A stretch of DNA of 64,000 bases from Arcobacter sp. (GCA_002869535.1 PKUK01000001.1:62001-126000), one strand, 5' to 3'; positions 26,540-36,380 are shown, counted from the first letter of the stretch. The notes: generated by a model from the letters alone, not told the origin. Translations and numbers: made by a program.

Positions 26540-27561
26540 TCCCAAATATTTACATCAATACCTTTTTCTCTTATCTTATCTGCTCTTTTGGTAAGGTATC
26601 TTTGAAACTCACTTTCAGTTTTATATGCATCACTTACAACATAGTCAACTATACTTTGAAAATGAAAGTTTTTAAACATGGCTTCTATTCTCATTATCTC
26701 ATTTGCTTTTTCATCAAAAAAGATGATAGTAGGAGTATGGGTGATATTTAGTATAGTTATCCAATCTTTTATATTGTAAACCATCTTATCCGGACTAACA
26801 ATAGCTTCTTTTGAGTTTATATCAACTTGAACCAAATCTATTTTTTTGAGTAGTTCTCTTGTAGTTTTATCTTTTAAAAGTTTGTTATGGAGTATTTCAC
26901 AATTATCACAATTGGATGATTCAAAAAATATTGCTATTTTTTTAGAATCTTTGGTTCTCATGAAATTTTTTAACTCTTTAAAAAAACCTGGTTCACTTAT
27001 CAAAGCACTATTTTGTATTTTATTTTTGAGTATATACTCTTGAAAAGTTAAACTAGTCTCTTTTTTATCTTTTATATAATCTAAGGCAAGATTAAACTGT
27101 GGTATATCAATGTATCCATTTAATCTTAGTATCTGTTTTTTGTTTTCATCAAAGAAGATAATAGTTGGAGTGAACTGTATATTATGCTTTTTTGCAAACT
27201 CTTTTTCTGTAAACTCTTCACCATCAGTATCTATAACCTCTCTGTCACCAAACATATTTAAATCAATGACACCAAAATGTTTTTGCACTTTTTCTTTTGT
27301 TTTTGTATGGCTTAAGTTTTTTGTTACAAAAGCATGACAGTAGGGGCAACTATCTTGTTCTACAAAGAGTATAAGTCTTTTGTTCTCATTTGCTAAACTT
27401 TCGATATCTTCAGAAAAATCAAGAAAGCTATTCATAAACCAAGAAGGCATTGTAGTTTGTTTTGTACCAGAGAATTCTCCAATTTTTGGACTTTCTGCAT
27501 ATAGTACACTTATAAATAAAAGCATTGTAAATAGAGCTATTAAATTCTTTTTTAAATACAT
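26536..27561 (-). CDS. Periplasmic protein with two thioredoxin-like domains
   Basis: A 341-residue protein with a signal sequence (IALFTMLLFISVLYA). Two thioredoxin-like domains follow: the first has the redox motif in DSCPYCHAF, the second in SSNCDNCEIL. Each has the conserved TPTIIFFDE strand with its cis-proline. The domains look like duplicates. Such SoxW/DsbC-like proteins reduce or isomerise disulfides in the periplasm or maintain cytochrome thiols. The partner is unknown. It is on the same strand as the TsdA-like gene upstream but is separated from it by a terminator. Confidence 0.75.
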   Translation of the reverse strand: MYLKKNLIALFTMLLFISVLYAESPKIGEFSGTKQTTMPSWFMNSFLDFSEDIESLANENKRLILFVEQDSCPYCHAFVTKNLSHTKTKEKVQKHFGVIDLNMFGDREVIDTDGEEFTEKEFAKKHNIQFTPTIIFFDENKKQILRLNGYIDIPQFNLALDYIKDKKETSLTFQEYILKNKIQNSALISEPGFFKELKNFMRTKDSKKIAIFFESSNCDNCEILHNKLLKDKTTRELLKKIDLVQVDINSKEAIVSPDKMVYNIKDWITILNITHTPTIIFFDEKANEIMRIEAMFKNFHFQSIVDYVVSDAYKTESEFQRYLTKRADKIREKGIDVNIWD

Positions 27562-27690
27562 AACTGACTCCTTTTCGAAGTTTATATATATTAACCTATA
27601 TGTTTTAAAAATAAAATATAAATTTATTTTAGTTCAGAAAATTTAGGAAACTCTTTTTTGCTTTATGGAATAAAGAGCACAAACTATTAA

Positions 27691-27716
27691 ATCCAAGTAG
27701 AGAAATCTACTTGGAT
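27691..27716 (-). terminator. Intrinsic terminator after the TsdA-like gene
   Basis: ATCCAAGTAGA (27691-27701) and TCTACTTGGAT (27706-27716) form a perfect 11-bp stem with a 4-base loop, eight bases beyond the stop. A T-rich stretch follows on the minus strand. Confidence 0.75.
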
Positions 27717-27724
27717 AAAAAGTT

Positions 27725-28609
27725 TTATTTTCCTTTGATTGTAGCTAAGTCTAAACCAAAGGCTTTAAAGTTTGATTCTACAGAGTGCATTTCACTTGAA
27801 ACTTTTGAGTTATAGTGACCCATCTCTTCTTTTGGTAATAAACGTTTTTGTAAATCAAAATCATCTCTTTCTTGTGCATTTACAAAGATTGAGATATCTA
27901 CAGCCTCTTGCATAGATAAATCAGGATTTCCTAAAGGCATATTTCCTCTCATCCAAGTTACCATTTTATCAAGTTTACTAAGTCCTGCTCCTGTATTGTA
28001 AGAATTACTTCCCCACACAGGTGGAAATGTTGCTACACCTTGTCCATCCATACCATGGCAGCTTGCACATTTCGTATTGTAAAGTTTTTGTCCATTTAGA
28101 TAGTTTTCATGTGTTGCTTTTACTATAAAAGGTTTAACTTCTTTTGTTCCTGGCCAACTTTTAGTATAAAAAGGATTTACTGGTTTTTTAGGATTCATTT
28201 TCATAGGTAAATCTTCTGATAACCAAGTGATATATGTAGCCATAGCAATTGATGCTTCTGTGTCTACAATAGGTCTTTTACCATTCATACTTCTCATGAA
28301 ACAGTTATTTATTCTATCTTGTAATGACTGAACTGTTTTTTCTCTTTTTGAATAAGCAGGAAAGGCAGTTGCTGTTCCTATAAATGTACCTATTGCTTTA
28401 TCTTTACCACCATTTAAATGACAATTTGAACATGTCAAACTATTGCCCACATAATCTTTTGTCAGTTCATGGGTATTTGTTTTCATGATGATTTCTTCAC
28501 CAAGTTTAACCATTCTTCCTAATTCACCTTCTGGGTATACTGTTGGTGCATCAGGTACTTGTGCATATACAACTAGACTTAATGCTAGTATTGAAATTAG
28601 CTTTTTCAT
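27725..28609 (-). CDS. tsdA: Dihaem cytochrome c, TsdA-like thiosulfate dehydrogenase / tetrathionate reductase
   Basis: A 294-residue secreted dihaem cytochrome starting at 28609, where AAAAGGAG precedes the ATG; the frame extends further upstream without support. Haem motifs are CSNCH (60-64) and CASCH (181-185). The stretch QDRINNCFMRSMNG places C103 where TsdA has the unusual cysteine ligand of the active-site haem. TsdA couples two thiosulfates to tetrathionate, or runs in reverse. The match was made by eye; a plain dihaem c5-type cytochrome is the alternative. The preceding sensor/regulator operon on the same strand probably controls it. Confidence 0.78.
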   Translation of the reverse strand: MKKLISILALSLVVYAQVPDAPTVYPEGELGRMVKLGEEIIMKTNTHELTKDYVGNSLTCSNCHLNGGKDKAIGTFIGTATAFPAYSKREKTVQSLQDRINNCFMRSMNGKRPIVDTEASIAMATYITWLSEDLPMKMNPKKPVNPFYTKSWPGTKEVKPFIVKATHENYLNGQKLYNTKCASCHGMDGQGVATFPPVWGSNSYNTGAGLSKLDKMVTWMRGNMPLGNPDLSMQEAVDISIFVNAQERDDFDLQKRLLPKEEMGHYNSKVSSEMHSVESNFKAFGLDLATIKGK

Positions 28610-28691
28610 ACTATCTCCTTTTGATTTGAGATATTGTAACAATTTAATGTAAGTTGAAAGTTTGTTTTATAGTTTATAATTTAAGTATAAA

Positions 28692-29825
28692 TTAAGATTG
28701 TAAGATATAATTAAAAGTACTACCTTCATTTAGTTTTGATTTTACTTCTATTTTGATGTTATTTTCTTCACAAATATTTTTCACAATATTTAGACCAATA
28801 CCAAAGCCACCTTTTATAGAATCTTCCCTGTAATATCTATTGAAAATTGTTGATGTATCTTTTATGCCTTTGCCAAAATCCTTAATTGTAAGTTCTATTT
28901 GAGTCTGTTTTTTTAAACTTACAATTATTTTTTTGTTTTCACTGGAGTATTTTATTGCATTTGATAGGGTGTTATCTATGATTCTTTGCATTTGGGCTCT
29001 GTTTATGTGTATAAATATATTTTCTTGGATATGTAGCTCTAAAGAGATACTTTTGGAGTTTGCCAAGCTTTCGAAGAGTTCAACTCTTTGTTTTAAAAAC
29101 AAAGATAAATCAAGCTCTTCTTTTGTAAATGTTACTCTTTTATTTTTTATTAGATATTCAATATCTTCATAAACAAATAGAAGGTTTTTGAGACCATTGA
29201 GTGAGCGGGTGATCTCTTTAGACTCTTTTTGTTTTGATTCTAACATCTCTAGATTTAATTGCATAACTCCAAGGGGTGTTTTTAGTTCATGCATGGCATC
29301 ATTAAAAAAGGCATCAAGGTATTCATTTGCTTTTTTATATGGGGTAATACTCTGTTTTAAGATTAAAAACAAAGAGATAAAAATAAATACACCAATACAA
29401 AGTGTCAAAAGAGAGATTTTGATATAAATCTCTTCATAGCTAAAGTCTTTTGTTACAACCAAATAACTAGCATTGAGTCTATTTGTCTGCAAAGATACTT
29501 TTTTTATAAGTTGATTTGTTCTATTTTCATCATAGCTTTTATTATTTGTTGAATAGATAAGTTTGTTTTGCTTATCAAATAAAAAGGCATCAAAAATAAA
29601 TGATTTTGGAAAGTGAAAAATATCGCTTTTGGAGTCTGAAAAGTCACTGATACTTCTTTGTATATTTGAAGTATGTATCTCCATAACTCTATTTTGGTCA
29701 TATTTATAACCTTCAAGTTCTGCTTGTGTGTAAAAATAAGCAGGAATACAAATAAGAATTATGATTAAAAAAGAGTAGCCAAGAGCTAGTTTTAAAATAT
29801 AATTTTTTGTTTTAATCTCTAACAA
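28692..29825 (-). CDS. Sensor histidine kinase
   Basis: A 377-residue membrane kinase with two N-terminal helices around a 100-residue periplasmic loop, no visible HAMP domain, a HisKA domain (DAMHELKTPLGVMQLNLEML, histidine in HELK) and an HATPase domain with NTLSNAIKYS, DFGKGI and GGFGIGLNIV. The start is TTG at 29825, eight bases after AGGA, overlapping the response regulator by 14 bases. It is the last gene of a three-gene signalling operon ahead of the TsdA-like gene. Confidence 0.88.
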   Translation of the reverse strand: MLEIKTKNYILKLALGYSFLIIILICIPAYFYTQAELEGYKYDQNRVMEIHTSNIQRSISDFSDSKSDIFHFPKSFIFDAFLFDKQNKLIYSTNNKSYDENRTNQLIKKVSLQTNRLNASYLVVTKDFSYEEIYIKISLLTLCIGVFIFISLFLILKQSITPYKKANEYLDAFFNDAMHELKTPLGVMQLNLEMLESKQKESKEITRSLNGLKNLLFVYEDIEYLIKNKRVTFTKEELDLSLFLKQRVELFESLANSKSISLELHIQENIFIHINRAQMQRIIDNTLSNAIKYSSENKKIIVSLKKQTQIELTIKDFGKGIKDTSTIFNRYYREDSIKGGFGIGLNIVKNICEENNIKIEVKSKLNEGSTFNYILQS

Positions 29826-30474
29826 TTTTGTATCCTAAACCTCTTTGATTTATTATAAATGTTTTTGAGGTTTTTGTTCTTATGTTTTTAATACATACTC
29901 TTATATCTGCTTCATTTATATATTTATTATCCCAGACCTCTTCTCTAAGCGTATCAATACAGACATATTGGCTTTTATGACATAATAGACAAAAAATAAC
30001 TTGTTGTTCTTTTTTAGTCAAATTTATAACTTCTTCTTTATGTAGAAGTTCCATTGTTGTAGTATTGAAAGAGAAATCTTCAGAAAGTTTTAGGAAGTTT
30101 TGATTTAGATGGAAGTAGGTTGATTTTATAACTTGTTCAATTCTATACTTTAACTCTTTTGGTGAAAAAGGTTTTTTTATATAATCATTACATCCTAATT
30201 CATATCCCATACTTAAGTTGTTGATATCTGTTAGTGAGGTTATAAAAATAACAGGAATATCTTTATTATCATCTCTTAATATTTTAACTAGCTCATATCC
30301 GCTAATTGTGGGAACTTTAATATCTAAGATTAAAAGATGATAACACTTTTCATAAATAGCATTTAAAGCATCTTCTCCATCCTCAAAATCATCAACTAAA
30401 TAATTTAGGGATTCTAAATACTCTTTAATACTTATCTTATAATCAAAATCATCTTCTAATAAAAGTATATTCAT
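29812..30474 (-). CDS. OmpR-type response regulator
   Basis: A 220-residue regulator: receiver domain with acidic pocket (LLLEDDFD), phosphoacceptor D51 in LLILDIKVP, and the KKPF lysine. A winged-helix DNA-binding domain follows (LTKKEQQVIFCLL, ADIRVCIKNIRTK, RGLGYKIV). It overlaps both the sensor gene (4 bases) and the kinase gene (14 bases), which shows one transcription unit. The likely target is the neighbouring cytochrome gene, by position only. Confidence 0.9.
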   Translation of the reverse strand: MNILLLEDDFDYKISIKEYLESLNYLVDDFEDGEDALNAIYEKCYHLLILDIKVPTISGYELVKILRDDNKDIPVIFITSLTDINNLSMGYELGCNDYIKKPFSPKELKYRIEQVIKSTYFHLNQNFLKLSEDFSFNTTTMELLHKEEVINLTKKEQQVIFCLLCHKSQYVCIDTLREEVWDNKYINEADIRVCIKNIRTKTSKTFIINQRGLGYKIVRD

Positions 30475-31361
30475 TGGATAAAGACCTTACTTTCTTGTTT
30501 TGTATATATGTTTTCATAATTCTCATTGAGTTGCAGTTTTGAACTGTTTTTTGAAGATATTATAAAATATCCAAGTTTTTCTTTTTTTAGTGAGTAGTAT
30601 GTAAAATAACTAAAACCTAACTCTTTATTTGTAAAATAGCCATAATCTTTTAATTCTTTTAGACTAAACTTATGAGAATGTAGTGTTTCTTTTTGATTTA
30701 CTAAAGTAAAGCCATCTAGTTTTTGATTGTTTTTCAAAGAAGTTGCAATATTTAGGTATTTATCATCCAGTAAAATACAAAGTTCATATGCTTTTTGTTT
30801 TAACTCTTTTTCTATGTGCTCAAAGCCTATTATTACTTCAATAGAACCTATAAAGTTATTATTATCTATTATAGGCGAGATTGCTTTTATATTTAATCTT
30901 TTACCAAGTTCTATGGAAACTAAAGGTTTCTTATCCTCTTTTACTTTTACTAAACCTTGTCTAAAAGAAGATAGAGGAATATCTTTTATAGAAAAGTCCC
31001 AACTTCTTATATAGGTATTTAACTCTTTTGTATGAACTTGAACTTCAAAAAGAGTATTTTGAAGTTTTTTAAGAGTATTGATTTTTTTATTTACTATGTT
31101 AAATACTTTTAGTCGTTCATCATTTGAGTATGCCTTTATGAGTTCTTTGTCTTCTGCAAGTAAAATTGATAAAGATAGAGCATATCTTTTTTCTTCTTCT
31201 AATAAATTCTTTGTAATAACTAAAGAGTTTTCAAGTTTTGAGATTAATTTTTTTTCATTATTTATATTAAGAAGTACGTAAAAAATAAAAGTTATGAAAA
31301 CAAGTGAGAGAAGGGCAGTTGCTAGGAAATATTTGTTTGATTTTGATTCAAAAAAGTTCAA
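30471..31361 (-). CDS. Membrane-anchored periplasmic sensor protein, Cache-like
   Basis: A 296-residue protein with one strong N-terminal membrane helix (ATALLSLVFITFIFYVLL), a coiled segment and a domain of about 220 residues. It has features of a Cache sensor: SWDFSIKDIPLSSFRQGLVKV and LNIKAISPIIDNNNFIGSIEVIIGF. It lacks any kinase, GGDEF or methyl-accepting output domain, so it probably hands its signal to the kinase encoded downstream. It is the first gene of the operon. Similar detached sensor subunits occur with Campylobacterota two-component systems. Ligand unknown; a sulfur oxyanion is a guess from context. Confidence 0.65.
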   Translation of the reverse strand: MNFFESKSNKYFLATALLSLVFITFIFYVLLNINNEKKLISKLENSLVITKNLLEEEKRYALSLSILLAEDKELIKAYSNDERLKVFNIVNKKINTLKKLQNTLFEVQVHTKELNTYIRSWDFSIKDIPLSSFRQGLVKVKEDKKPLVSIELGKRLNIKAISPIIDNNNFIGSIEVIIGFEHIEKELKQKAYELCILLDDKYLNIATSLKNNQKLDGFTLVNQKETLHSHKFSLKELKDYGYFTNKELGFSYFTYYSLKKEKLGYFIISSKNSSKLQLNENYENIYTKQESKVFIQ

Positions 31362-31381
31362 GATATTTCCTATTTATGTAT

Positions 31382-32311
31382 TTATTCCGCTATATAAATT
31401 TCATCCAAGAGTGAATCAACAAAGCTATCTGGTGAAAACTCAATAAGATCATTCATTGTTTCACCAACTCCTATATAAAAAATAGGAAGTTCTAGTTGGT
31501 TTGAGATTGAAAATAGTGCTCCACCTTTTGCAGTTCCATCTAGTTTGGTAACAATAATTCCATCAATACCAACCATTTCATGGAAAGCTTTTGCTTGCTC
31601 AATAGCAGTATTACCTTGTGTTCCATCAAGTATCATAAGCTTTTGATGGGGAGAACCTTCTTTTGCTTTATTACAAACTTTTACAATCTTTTTTAACTCA
31701 TTTGAAAGATTTGTTTGAGTTTGTAGTCTTCCTGCTGTATCTATTATGGCATAGTCAAAGTTTTTGGCAACAGCTGAAGAGATAGTATCGTATGCTACTG
31801 CACTTGGATCATGTCCTTGTTTTGTTTTTATAATAGGAACTTCTAATTTATCTGCCCAAATAGAGAGTTGTTCAATAGCAGCTGCTCTAAATGTATCTCC
31901 AGCTCCTAAAATAACTGTTTTATTCTCTTTTTTATACATATTTGCAAGTTTTGCTATTGTAGTAGTTTTACCAGCACCATTAACACCAATAATTAGTTGT
32001 ATAAAAGGTGAGGGTAAATTTTCCATATCAACATCTGGGGCATGTTCAAAAAGCATAACAAGCCTATGTCTAAGCTGTTTTCTATTTATCATCTCTGGAA
32101 GTCCATCCATAGCTTTTTCAATAATAGAATAATCCATATCAGCTTCTATTAGTAACTCTTCTATATCCTCAAAAGAGATTTTCTCTTTTTTTTGAGGAAC
32201 AACTGATTTTATATTTTCAAATGTTTTTGATAAGGCATTGGAAAAAAAGCTTTTACTCTCTTCTTTCTCTTCAATTGTTTCTTCTTTATTCTTTTTTAGA
32301 AAACTAAACAT
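31382..32311 (-). CDS. ftsY: Signal recognition particle receptor FtsY
   Basis: A 309-residue SRP GTPase with an acidic-basic N-terminal A region (KKNKEETIEEKEESKSFF), an NG domain with G1 GVNGAGKTTTIAKLA, DTFRAAAIEQL, G3 DTAGR and G4 TKLDG. It docks ribosome-SRP complexes to the Sec translocon at the membrane. It starts immediately after the tlpA-like gene's stop, so the two are coupled. Confidence 0.96.
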   Translation of the reverse strand: MFSFLKKNKEETIEEKEESKSFFSNALSKTFENIKSVVPQKKEKISFEDIEELLIEADMDYSIIEKAMDGLPEMINRKQLRHRLVMLFEHAPDVDMENLPSPFIQLIIGVNGAGKTTTIAKLANMYKKENKTVILGAGDTFRAAAIEQLSIWADKLEVPIIKTKQGHDPSAVAYDTISSAVAKNFDYAIIDTAGRLQTQTNLSNELKKIVKVCNKAKEGSPHQKLMILDGTQGNTAIEQAKAFHEMVGIDGIIVTKLDGTAKGGALFSISNQLELPIFYIGVGETMNDLIEFSPDSFVDSLLDEIYIAE

Positions 32312-32854
32312 CTATTTTATTGCCTTTTTTATATCAATTTCCATCATCTCTATTGGAACTATTCCAACATATTTTTGAATGATTTCACCCTCTTTGTTAT
32401 ACAAAAACATAGTAGGAATCGCTTCTACTCCACCAACAATATCAGAAAAAGTTAAATTCTGTCTAGAATTAGTTACTACATAGTTAATATTATACTCACT
32501 AATAAAATCTTTTACTTTATCATTTCGCTTATTATCTTCAAGTAATACAGAAACAATTTAAAAGTCGTTTTTATATTTTTCTTTTAAGTGCACTAGATAA
32601 GGAATTTCTACAATACAGGGTTGACACCATGTTGCAAAGAAGTTCACAAGTACGGCTTTTCCTTTATACTCTTCAAAAACAAAACCATTTTCTATTCTTG
32701 TGATATTTAGAGTTTGAGCCTCTGTTGTTGTAAGTTTGAAGTTCTTAATTTCTTCAATATTAGTATTTTTATCATTTTTTGAATTATCTGTTCCGCATGC
32801 TGCAAAAAATATTGTTATAAAAAATGTTAAAAATGCTATTTTTTTAAACTGCAT
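32312..32854 (-). pseudogene. TlpA/ResA-like thioredoxin lipoprotein, interrupted by an in-frame TAA
   Basis: A 181-codon frame encodes a lipoprotein (lipobox FFAAC, so the mature N-terminus is an acylated cysteine) with a TlpA-like thioredoxin domain: LVNFFATWCQPCIVEIP with the CQPC redox pair. Codon 99, at 32558-32560, is TAA within KYKNDF-stop-IVSVLLED, where relatives carry lysine or glutamate. The sequence after it (AIPTMFLYNKEGEI with the cis-proline) is intact and in frame, running to the ftsY start. If untreated, the product would lose half the fold. It probably served periplasmic disulfide reduction. Confidence 0.85.
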
Positions 32855-32913
32855 TTTAATTCCTTTTGGTAAAATATTTGAAGCTAAGAATTTTAGCTAA
32901 GTAAGGCTTAAAT

Positions 32914-33450
32914 ATGTCAGAAAATCACAAGAGTGATTTTAGAAAATCGTGTATAAAAAAATTAAAATTTGTTAGTCGATTTACAAAGAATTATAAAGAT
33001 AAAAAAATAGTTAATGAAATATATAAGACTATTTGTAAATTAAAAAAAGAAAATGTTTTATTATATATCCCACTTGACTTAGAAGTGGATGTATATCCTT
33101 TGATTAAAAGATTAAGAAGAGAAAAAAGAGTTCAGGTTTTTGTGCCATATATGGAAGGGCTTAGTTTCAAAGCAGTTAAATATAGGCTGCCTTTAAAAAC
33201 TAAAAAATTTGGCATAAAAGAACCCAATAACTCTTTTTCTAGTCGTAAAATTGATTTGGCAATAGTTCCTGCTGTGGGAATTGATGGTGCAAATAAAAGA
33301 ATTGGTTTTGGTAAAGGCATGTACGATAGGTTTTTTTATAATCTAAATTACAAGCCAACAATACTTTTTACTCAAAGAAAACTTTGCAAAACTACAGAAA
33401 TTTTAAGTGACAAATACGATATTAAAGCCGATATAATAATTTCTAGCTAA
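32914..33450 (+). CDS. 5-formyltetrahydrofolate cyclo-ligase
   Basis: A 178-residue folate enzyme that converts 5-formyl-THF to methenyl-THF with ATP. KSDFRKSCIKKLK at the N-terminus and IGFGKGMYDRFF near the C-terminus are the family ATP- and folate-binding segments. The length is normal. It begins a plus-strand pair with rny, 18 bases apart. Confidence 0.9.
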   Translation: MSENHKSDFRKSCIKKLKFVSRFTKNYKDKKIVNEIYKTICKLKKENVLLYIPLDLEVDVYPLIKRLRREKRVQVFVPYMEGLSFKAVKYRLPLKTKKFGIKEPNNSFSSRKIDLAIVPAVGIDGANKRIGFGKGMYDRFFYNLNYKPTILFTQRKLCKTTEILSDKYDIKADIIISS

Positions 33451-33468
33451 AAGCTAAAAGGTCATAAT

Positions 33469-35016
33469 ATGGATATGTTACTAATAGAAGGGTTTGTGGT
33501 TGCTATTCTTACTACAGCAATTACACTTTTCGTAATGAAAAAGTTAAATAAAGAGAAAATAGAGATTTATATAGAGCAAGCAAAAGCAAAGGCAAAAGTT
33601 ATTGAGCATGAGGCAGAAGTAGTTTTAAAAGATGCTCAAATAAAGGCAAAAAGAGACTATGAGAGGGAGTTTAAACACGCCAAAAGAGAATATGATGAGA
33701 TGTTTTCTAAGATTGAGAAAAAAGAGAAAGATTTAAATCATCATTTAGAATCAGAACTTGCTGCAATAAAAAAAGAGAAGCAAGAAATAGTTGAAAACAA
33801 TCAAAAAATAGCCTCACTAAAAGAGGGATTACAAAAGCAAAGTAAAACTTATGAAGAAAAAATAGTAAAAGCTTTAAAAGTTTTAGAAAATGCATCTGGA
33901 TTAACACTTGATGAAGCAAGAGAGTTGATGCTTGAAAAAGTTGAAGAAGACTCAAGGGCAAAAATAGCTTCTATTTTTAGAAAAAAATATAAACTTGCAG
34001 AAGATAATGCTAAAAAAGAAGTAAACAATATGCTTTCCCATGCAGTTACTCGTTATGCAGGTGAGTTTGCAGCTGAAAGACTTATAAATAATATTCCTAT
34101 AAATGATGAAGAGACAAAAGGGAAAATTATTGGTAAAGAGGGAAGAAATATAAAAGCCCTAGAGATGCTTTTAGGTGTAGATATTATTATTGATGATACT
34201 CCAAATACTATTACTATCTCTTCTTTTAACCTTTATAGACGTGCAATTGCTACAAAAACTATAGCTGACTTACTCGAAGATGGAAGAATCCAACCTGCTC
34301 GTATTGAAGAGATATACAACAAAGTTAAAACAGAGTTTGATAAAAATATCTTAAAAGAGGGTGAAGATGTAATTATGGATTTAGGTATTAAATCTATGCA
34401 TCCAGAGCTTATAAAACTTGTGGGAAGATTAAGATATAGAGCTTCATATGGACAAAATGCACTTAAACATACCCTTGAAGTATCACATTTAGCTGGATTA
34501 TTAGCTTCTCAAATGGGTGGAGATGCTATTTTAGCTAGACGTGCTGGACTTTTACATGATATTGGAAAAGCATTGACTCATGATTTACCAGGATCTCATG
34601 TGGATTTAGGTGCAGAGATGTGTAGAAGATATGATGAGCCAGCAACGGTTATCAACTCTATTTATGCCCACCACGGACATGAAGAGCCTATAAATGTAGA
34701 GAGTGCTGCTGTTTGTGCAGCTGATGCACTAAGTGCTGCAAGACCAGGGGCTAGAAGAGAAGTCTTAGAAAGCTTCTTAAAAAGAGTAGAAGAGGTTGAA
34801 AATATCTCTACTTCTAAACGAGGTGTTATAAATGCCTTTGCTATTAATGCAGGAAGAGAAGTAAGAGTAATAGTTAAAGCTGAACTTGTAAATGATGATG
34901 AAGCTATTTTACTAGCAACTGAAATTGCAGAAGAGATTGAACAAAAAGTTCAATACCCAGGTGAAATAAAAGTAAATGTAATCAGAGAGATAAGAGCTGA
35001 ATCTTACGCAAGATAG
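33469..35016 (+). CDS. rny: Ribonuclease Y
   Basis: A 515-residue membrane-tethered endoribonuclease. The order is one N-terminal membrane helix, a long coiled coil (residues about 30-190), a KH domain with IIGKEGRNIKALE, and an HD domain with LLHDIGKAL. It initiates mRNA decay at the membrane. The length matches the family. A terminator hairpin overlaps its stop codon. Confidence 0.96.
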   Translation: MDMLLIEGFVVAILTTAITLFVMKKLNKEKIEIYIEQAKAKAKVIEHEAEVVLKDAQIKAKRDYEREFKHAKREYDEMFSKIEKKEKDLNHHLESELAAIKKEKQEIVENNQKIASLKEGLQKQSKTYEEKIVKALKVLENASGLTLDEARELMLEKVEEDSRAKIASIFRKKYKLAEDNAKKEVNNMLSHAVTRYAGEFAAERLINNIPINDEETKGKIIGKEGRNIKALEMLLGVDIIIDDTPNTITISSFNLYRRAIATKTIADLLEDGRIQPARIEEIYNKVKTEFDKNILKEGEDVIMDLGIKSMHPELIKLVGRLRYRASYGQNALKHTLEVSHLAGLLASQMGGDAILARRAGLLHDIGKALTHDLPGSHVDLGAEMCRRYDEPATVINSIYAHHGHEEPINVESAAVCAADALSAARPGARREVLESFLKRVEEVENISTSKRGVINAFAINAGREVRVIVKAELVNDDEAILLATEIAEEIEQKVQYPGEIKVNVIREIRAESYAR

Positions 35017-35031
35017 AGTTTCTCTATCTTG
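35009..35031. terminator. Bidirectional terminator after rny
   Basis: CAAGATAGAG (35009-35018) and CTCTATCTTG (35022-35031) form a perfect 10-bp stem with a 3-base loop. The stem spans the rny stop and the end of the convergent DUF4405 gene. Confidence 0.65.
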
Positions 35032-35491
35032 TTAAAATTGAAATAATCTCAAATGGGCTAGTTTTATTAAGCTTAGCCAACTCCTCTATTGATGAAGTCT
35101 CTATATATTTTAAATTCTCTTTTTCCAACTTTTCTTTACCATTTGTTATATTTAAAAGAGCAAATGATTGATTAAGTGGTGCTTTTAGTACTGATTGGAT
35201 AATTTTTCCTTTAGGACTTTGACCTTTTGTAGAACTTTGTATAATAAAACCACTACTAACAATAACTGCTAAAAGTAAAGTACTAATAAAAACTCTTTTA
35301 GTAAAATAGTTTTTCATACTTTTAAAGTTATAAAATACATGAAAAATTACAGCACCTACAAAAACAAGTCCCAAAATCTCGTGTAACTCTTTAACTTGCC
35401 CATTATAAAAGTGAAAAAACATCATAATCCCACTTATTGCTATGACTAAAAATAGGGTAGTTGTTAGAGAGGTTGCAAGTGTTTTATTCAT
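35024..35491 (-). CDS. DUF4405-type small membrane protein
   Basis: A 155-residue protein with three N-terminal membrane helices resembling a cytochrome b561-like DUF4405 domain. Histidines lie within or near the helices (HFYNG, LHEILG, IFHVFYNF) and could bind haem. A soluble tail of 60 residues ends in a helical pair that may bind a partner (SIEELAKLNKTSPFEIISIL). It stands alone on the minus strand. The redox role is suggested by the histidine pattern only. Confidence 0.6.
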   Translation of the reverse strand: MNKTLATSLTTTLFLVIAISGIMMFFHFYNGQVKELHEILGLVFVGAVIFHVFYNFKSMKNYFTKRVFISTLLLAVIVSSGFIIQSSTKGQSPKGKIIQSVLKAPLNQSFALLNITNGKEKLEKENLKYIETSSIEELAKLNKTSPFEIISILTR

Positions 35492-35567
35492 AAAAGTCCT
35501 TTAATTTTTTTAAAATAGTAGCATATTAATTTAACAAAATATTAATAGAACTTAAATGAAAGTGTAT

Positions 35568-36380
35568 TTAGTCTAAAAGTATATTTATACTCTCTATTTC
35601 ATCATCTTCTAATTCAAAAGAAAAAATATCCAAATCCTCTATCATATGCTCTTTTGATGTTGTTCCATTTAAAGGAGTGATTCCTATTTGCGTAAGAAAT
35701 CTATAAAAAATCTGTGCTTGAGTTCTTTTGTATTTTCTTGCTAGATTTATTATTATTTCTGAGCCCAATAGATGTGGATTGGCACTTAGTGTCCAAAAAC
35801 CTAGATATGTAATACTGTTTTCTTTACAAAACCCTCTAATCTCTTTATCATAATTACTATCTTTATAAAATCTATTTTGTAATATTGTAGGTTTTATTGT
35901 GGCTTCTTTATATAAAGCTTTTAAAACTCTTATATCATAGCAGTTACTTATTCCTATATTTTTTGTTTTTCCTTTTTCATAAAAGCTTTCCATGACTTTC
36001 CACACTTTCATCATATGATTAAAAGGGAAAATAGGAGAGTGTAAAACAAAAGAGTCTAAATATGAAGTTTGAAGGTTTTTTAAACTCACTTCAAAAGAGT
36101 CTGATACTTGCTTTTCTAAAGCATCATCGGGATTATAAGGGATATTATTTATATCTTGTCCATCTTTTGGAGTAAATTTTGTTTCTAAAAATATCTCTTC
36201 TCTTTTAAAACCTTGCTTGTAAAGACTCTGTAGGGCATCACCCACACCCTTTTCATGGTAGTGTCTTGGTTGACAAGCTGTATCAATAGCTCTAAAGCCA
36301 CTTTTTACAGCAAGTTCTACTAATCTTTCAGTTTGATCTTTTTTCCATGCAGTTCCATATATAAGTTTTGGTATATTCAT
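35568..36380 (-). CDS. Aldo/keto reductase family protein
   Basis: A 270-residue TIM-barrel oxidoreductase using NADPH. AIDTACQPRHYHEKGVGDAL carries the conserved aspartate and tyrosine, IFLETKFT the lysine and DSFVLHSP the histidine of the catalytic tetrad. The NADP-binding C-terminal segment is shorter than in most relatives. The substrate is unknown. Confidence 0.85.
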   Translation of the reverse strand: MNIPKLIYGTAWKKDQTERLVELAVKSGFRAIDTACQPRHYHEKGVGDALQSLYKQGFKREEIFLETKFTPKDGQDINNIPYNPDDALEKQVSDSFEVSLKNLQTSYLDSFVLHSPIFPFNHMMKVWKVMESFYEKGKTKNIGISNCYDIRVLKALYKEATIKPTILQNRFYKDSNYDKEIRGFCKENSITYLGFWTLSANPHLLGSEIIINLARKYKRTQAQIFYRFLTQIGITPLNGTTSKEHMIEDLDIFSFELEDDEIESINILLD

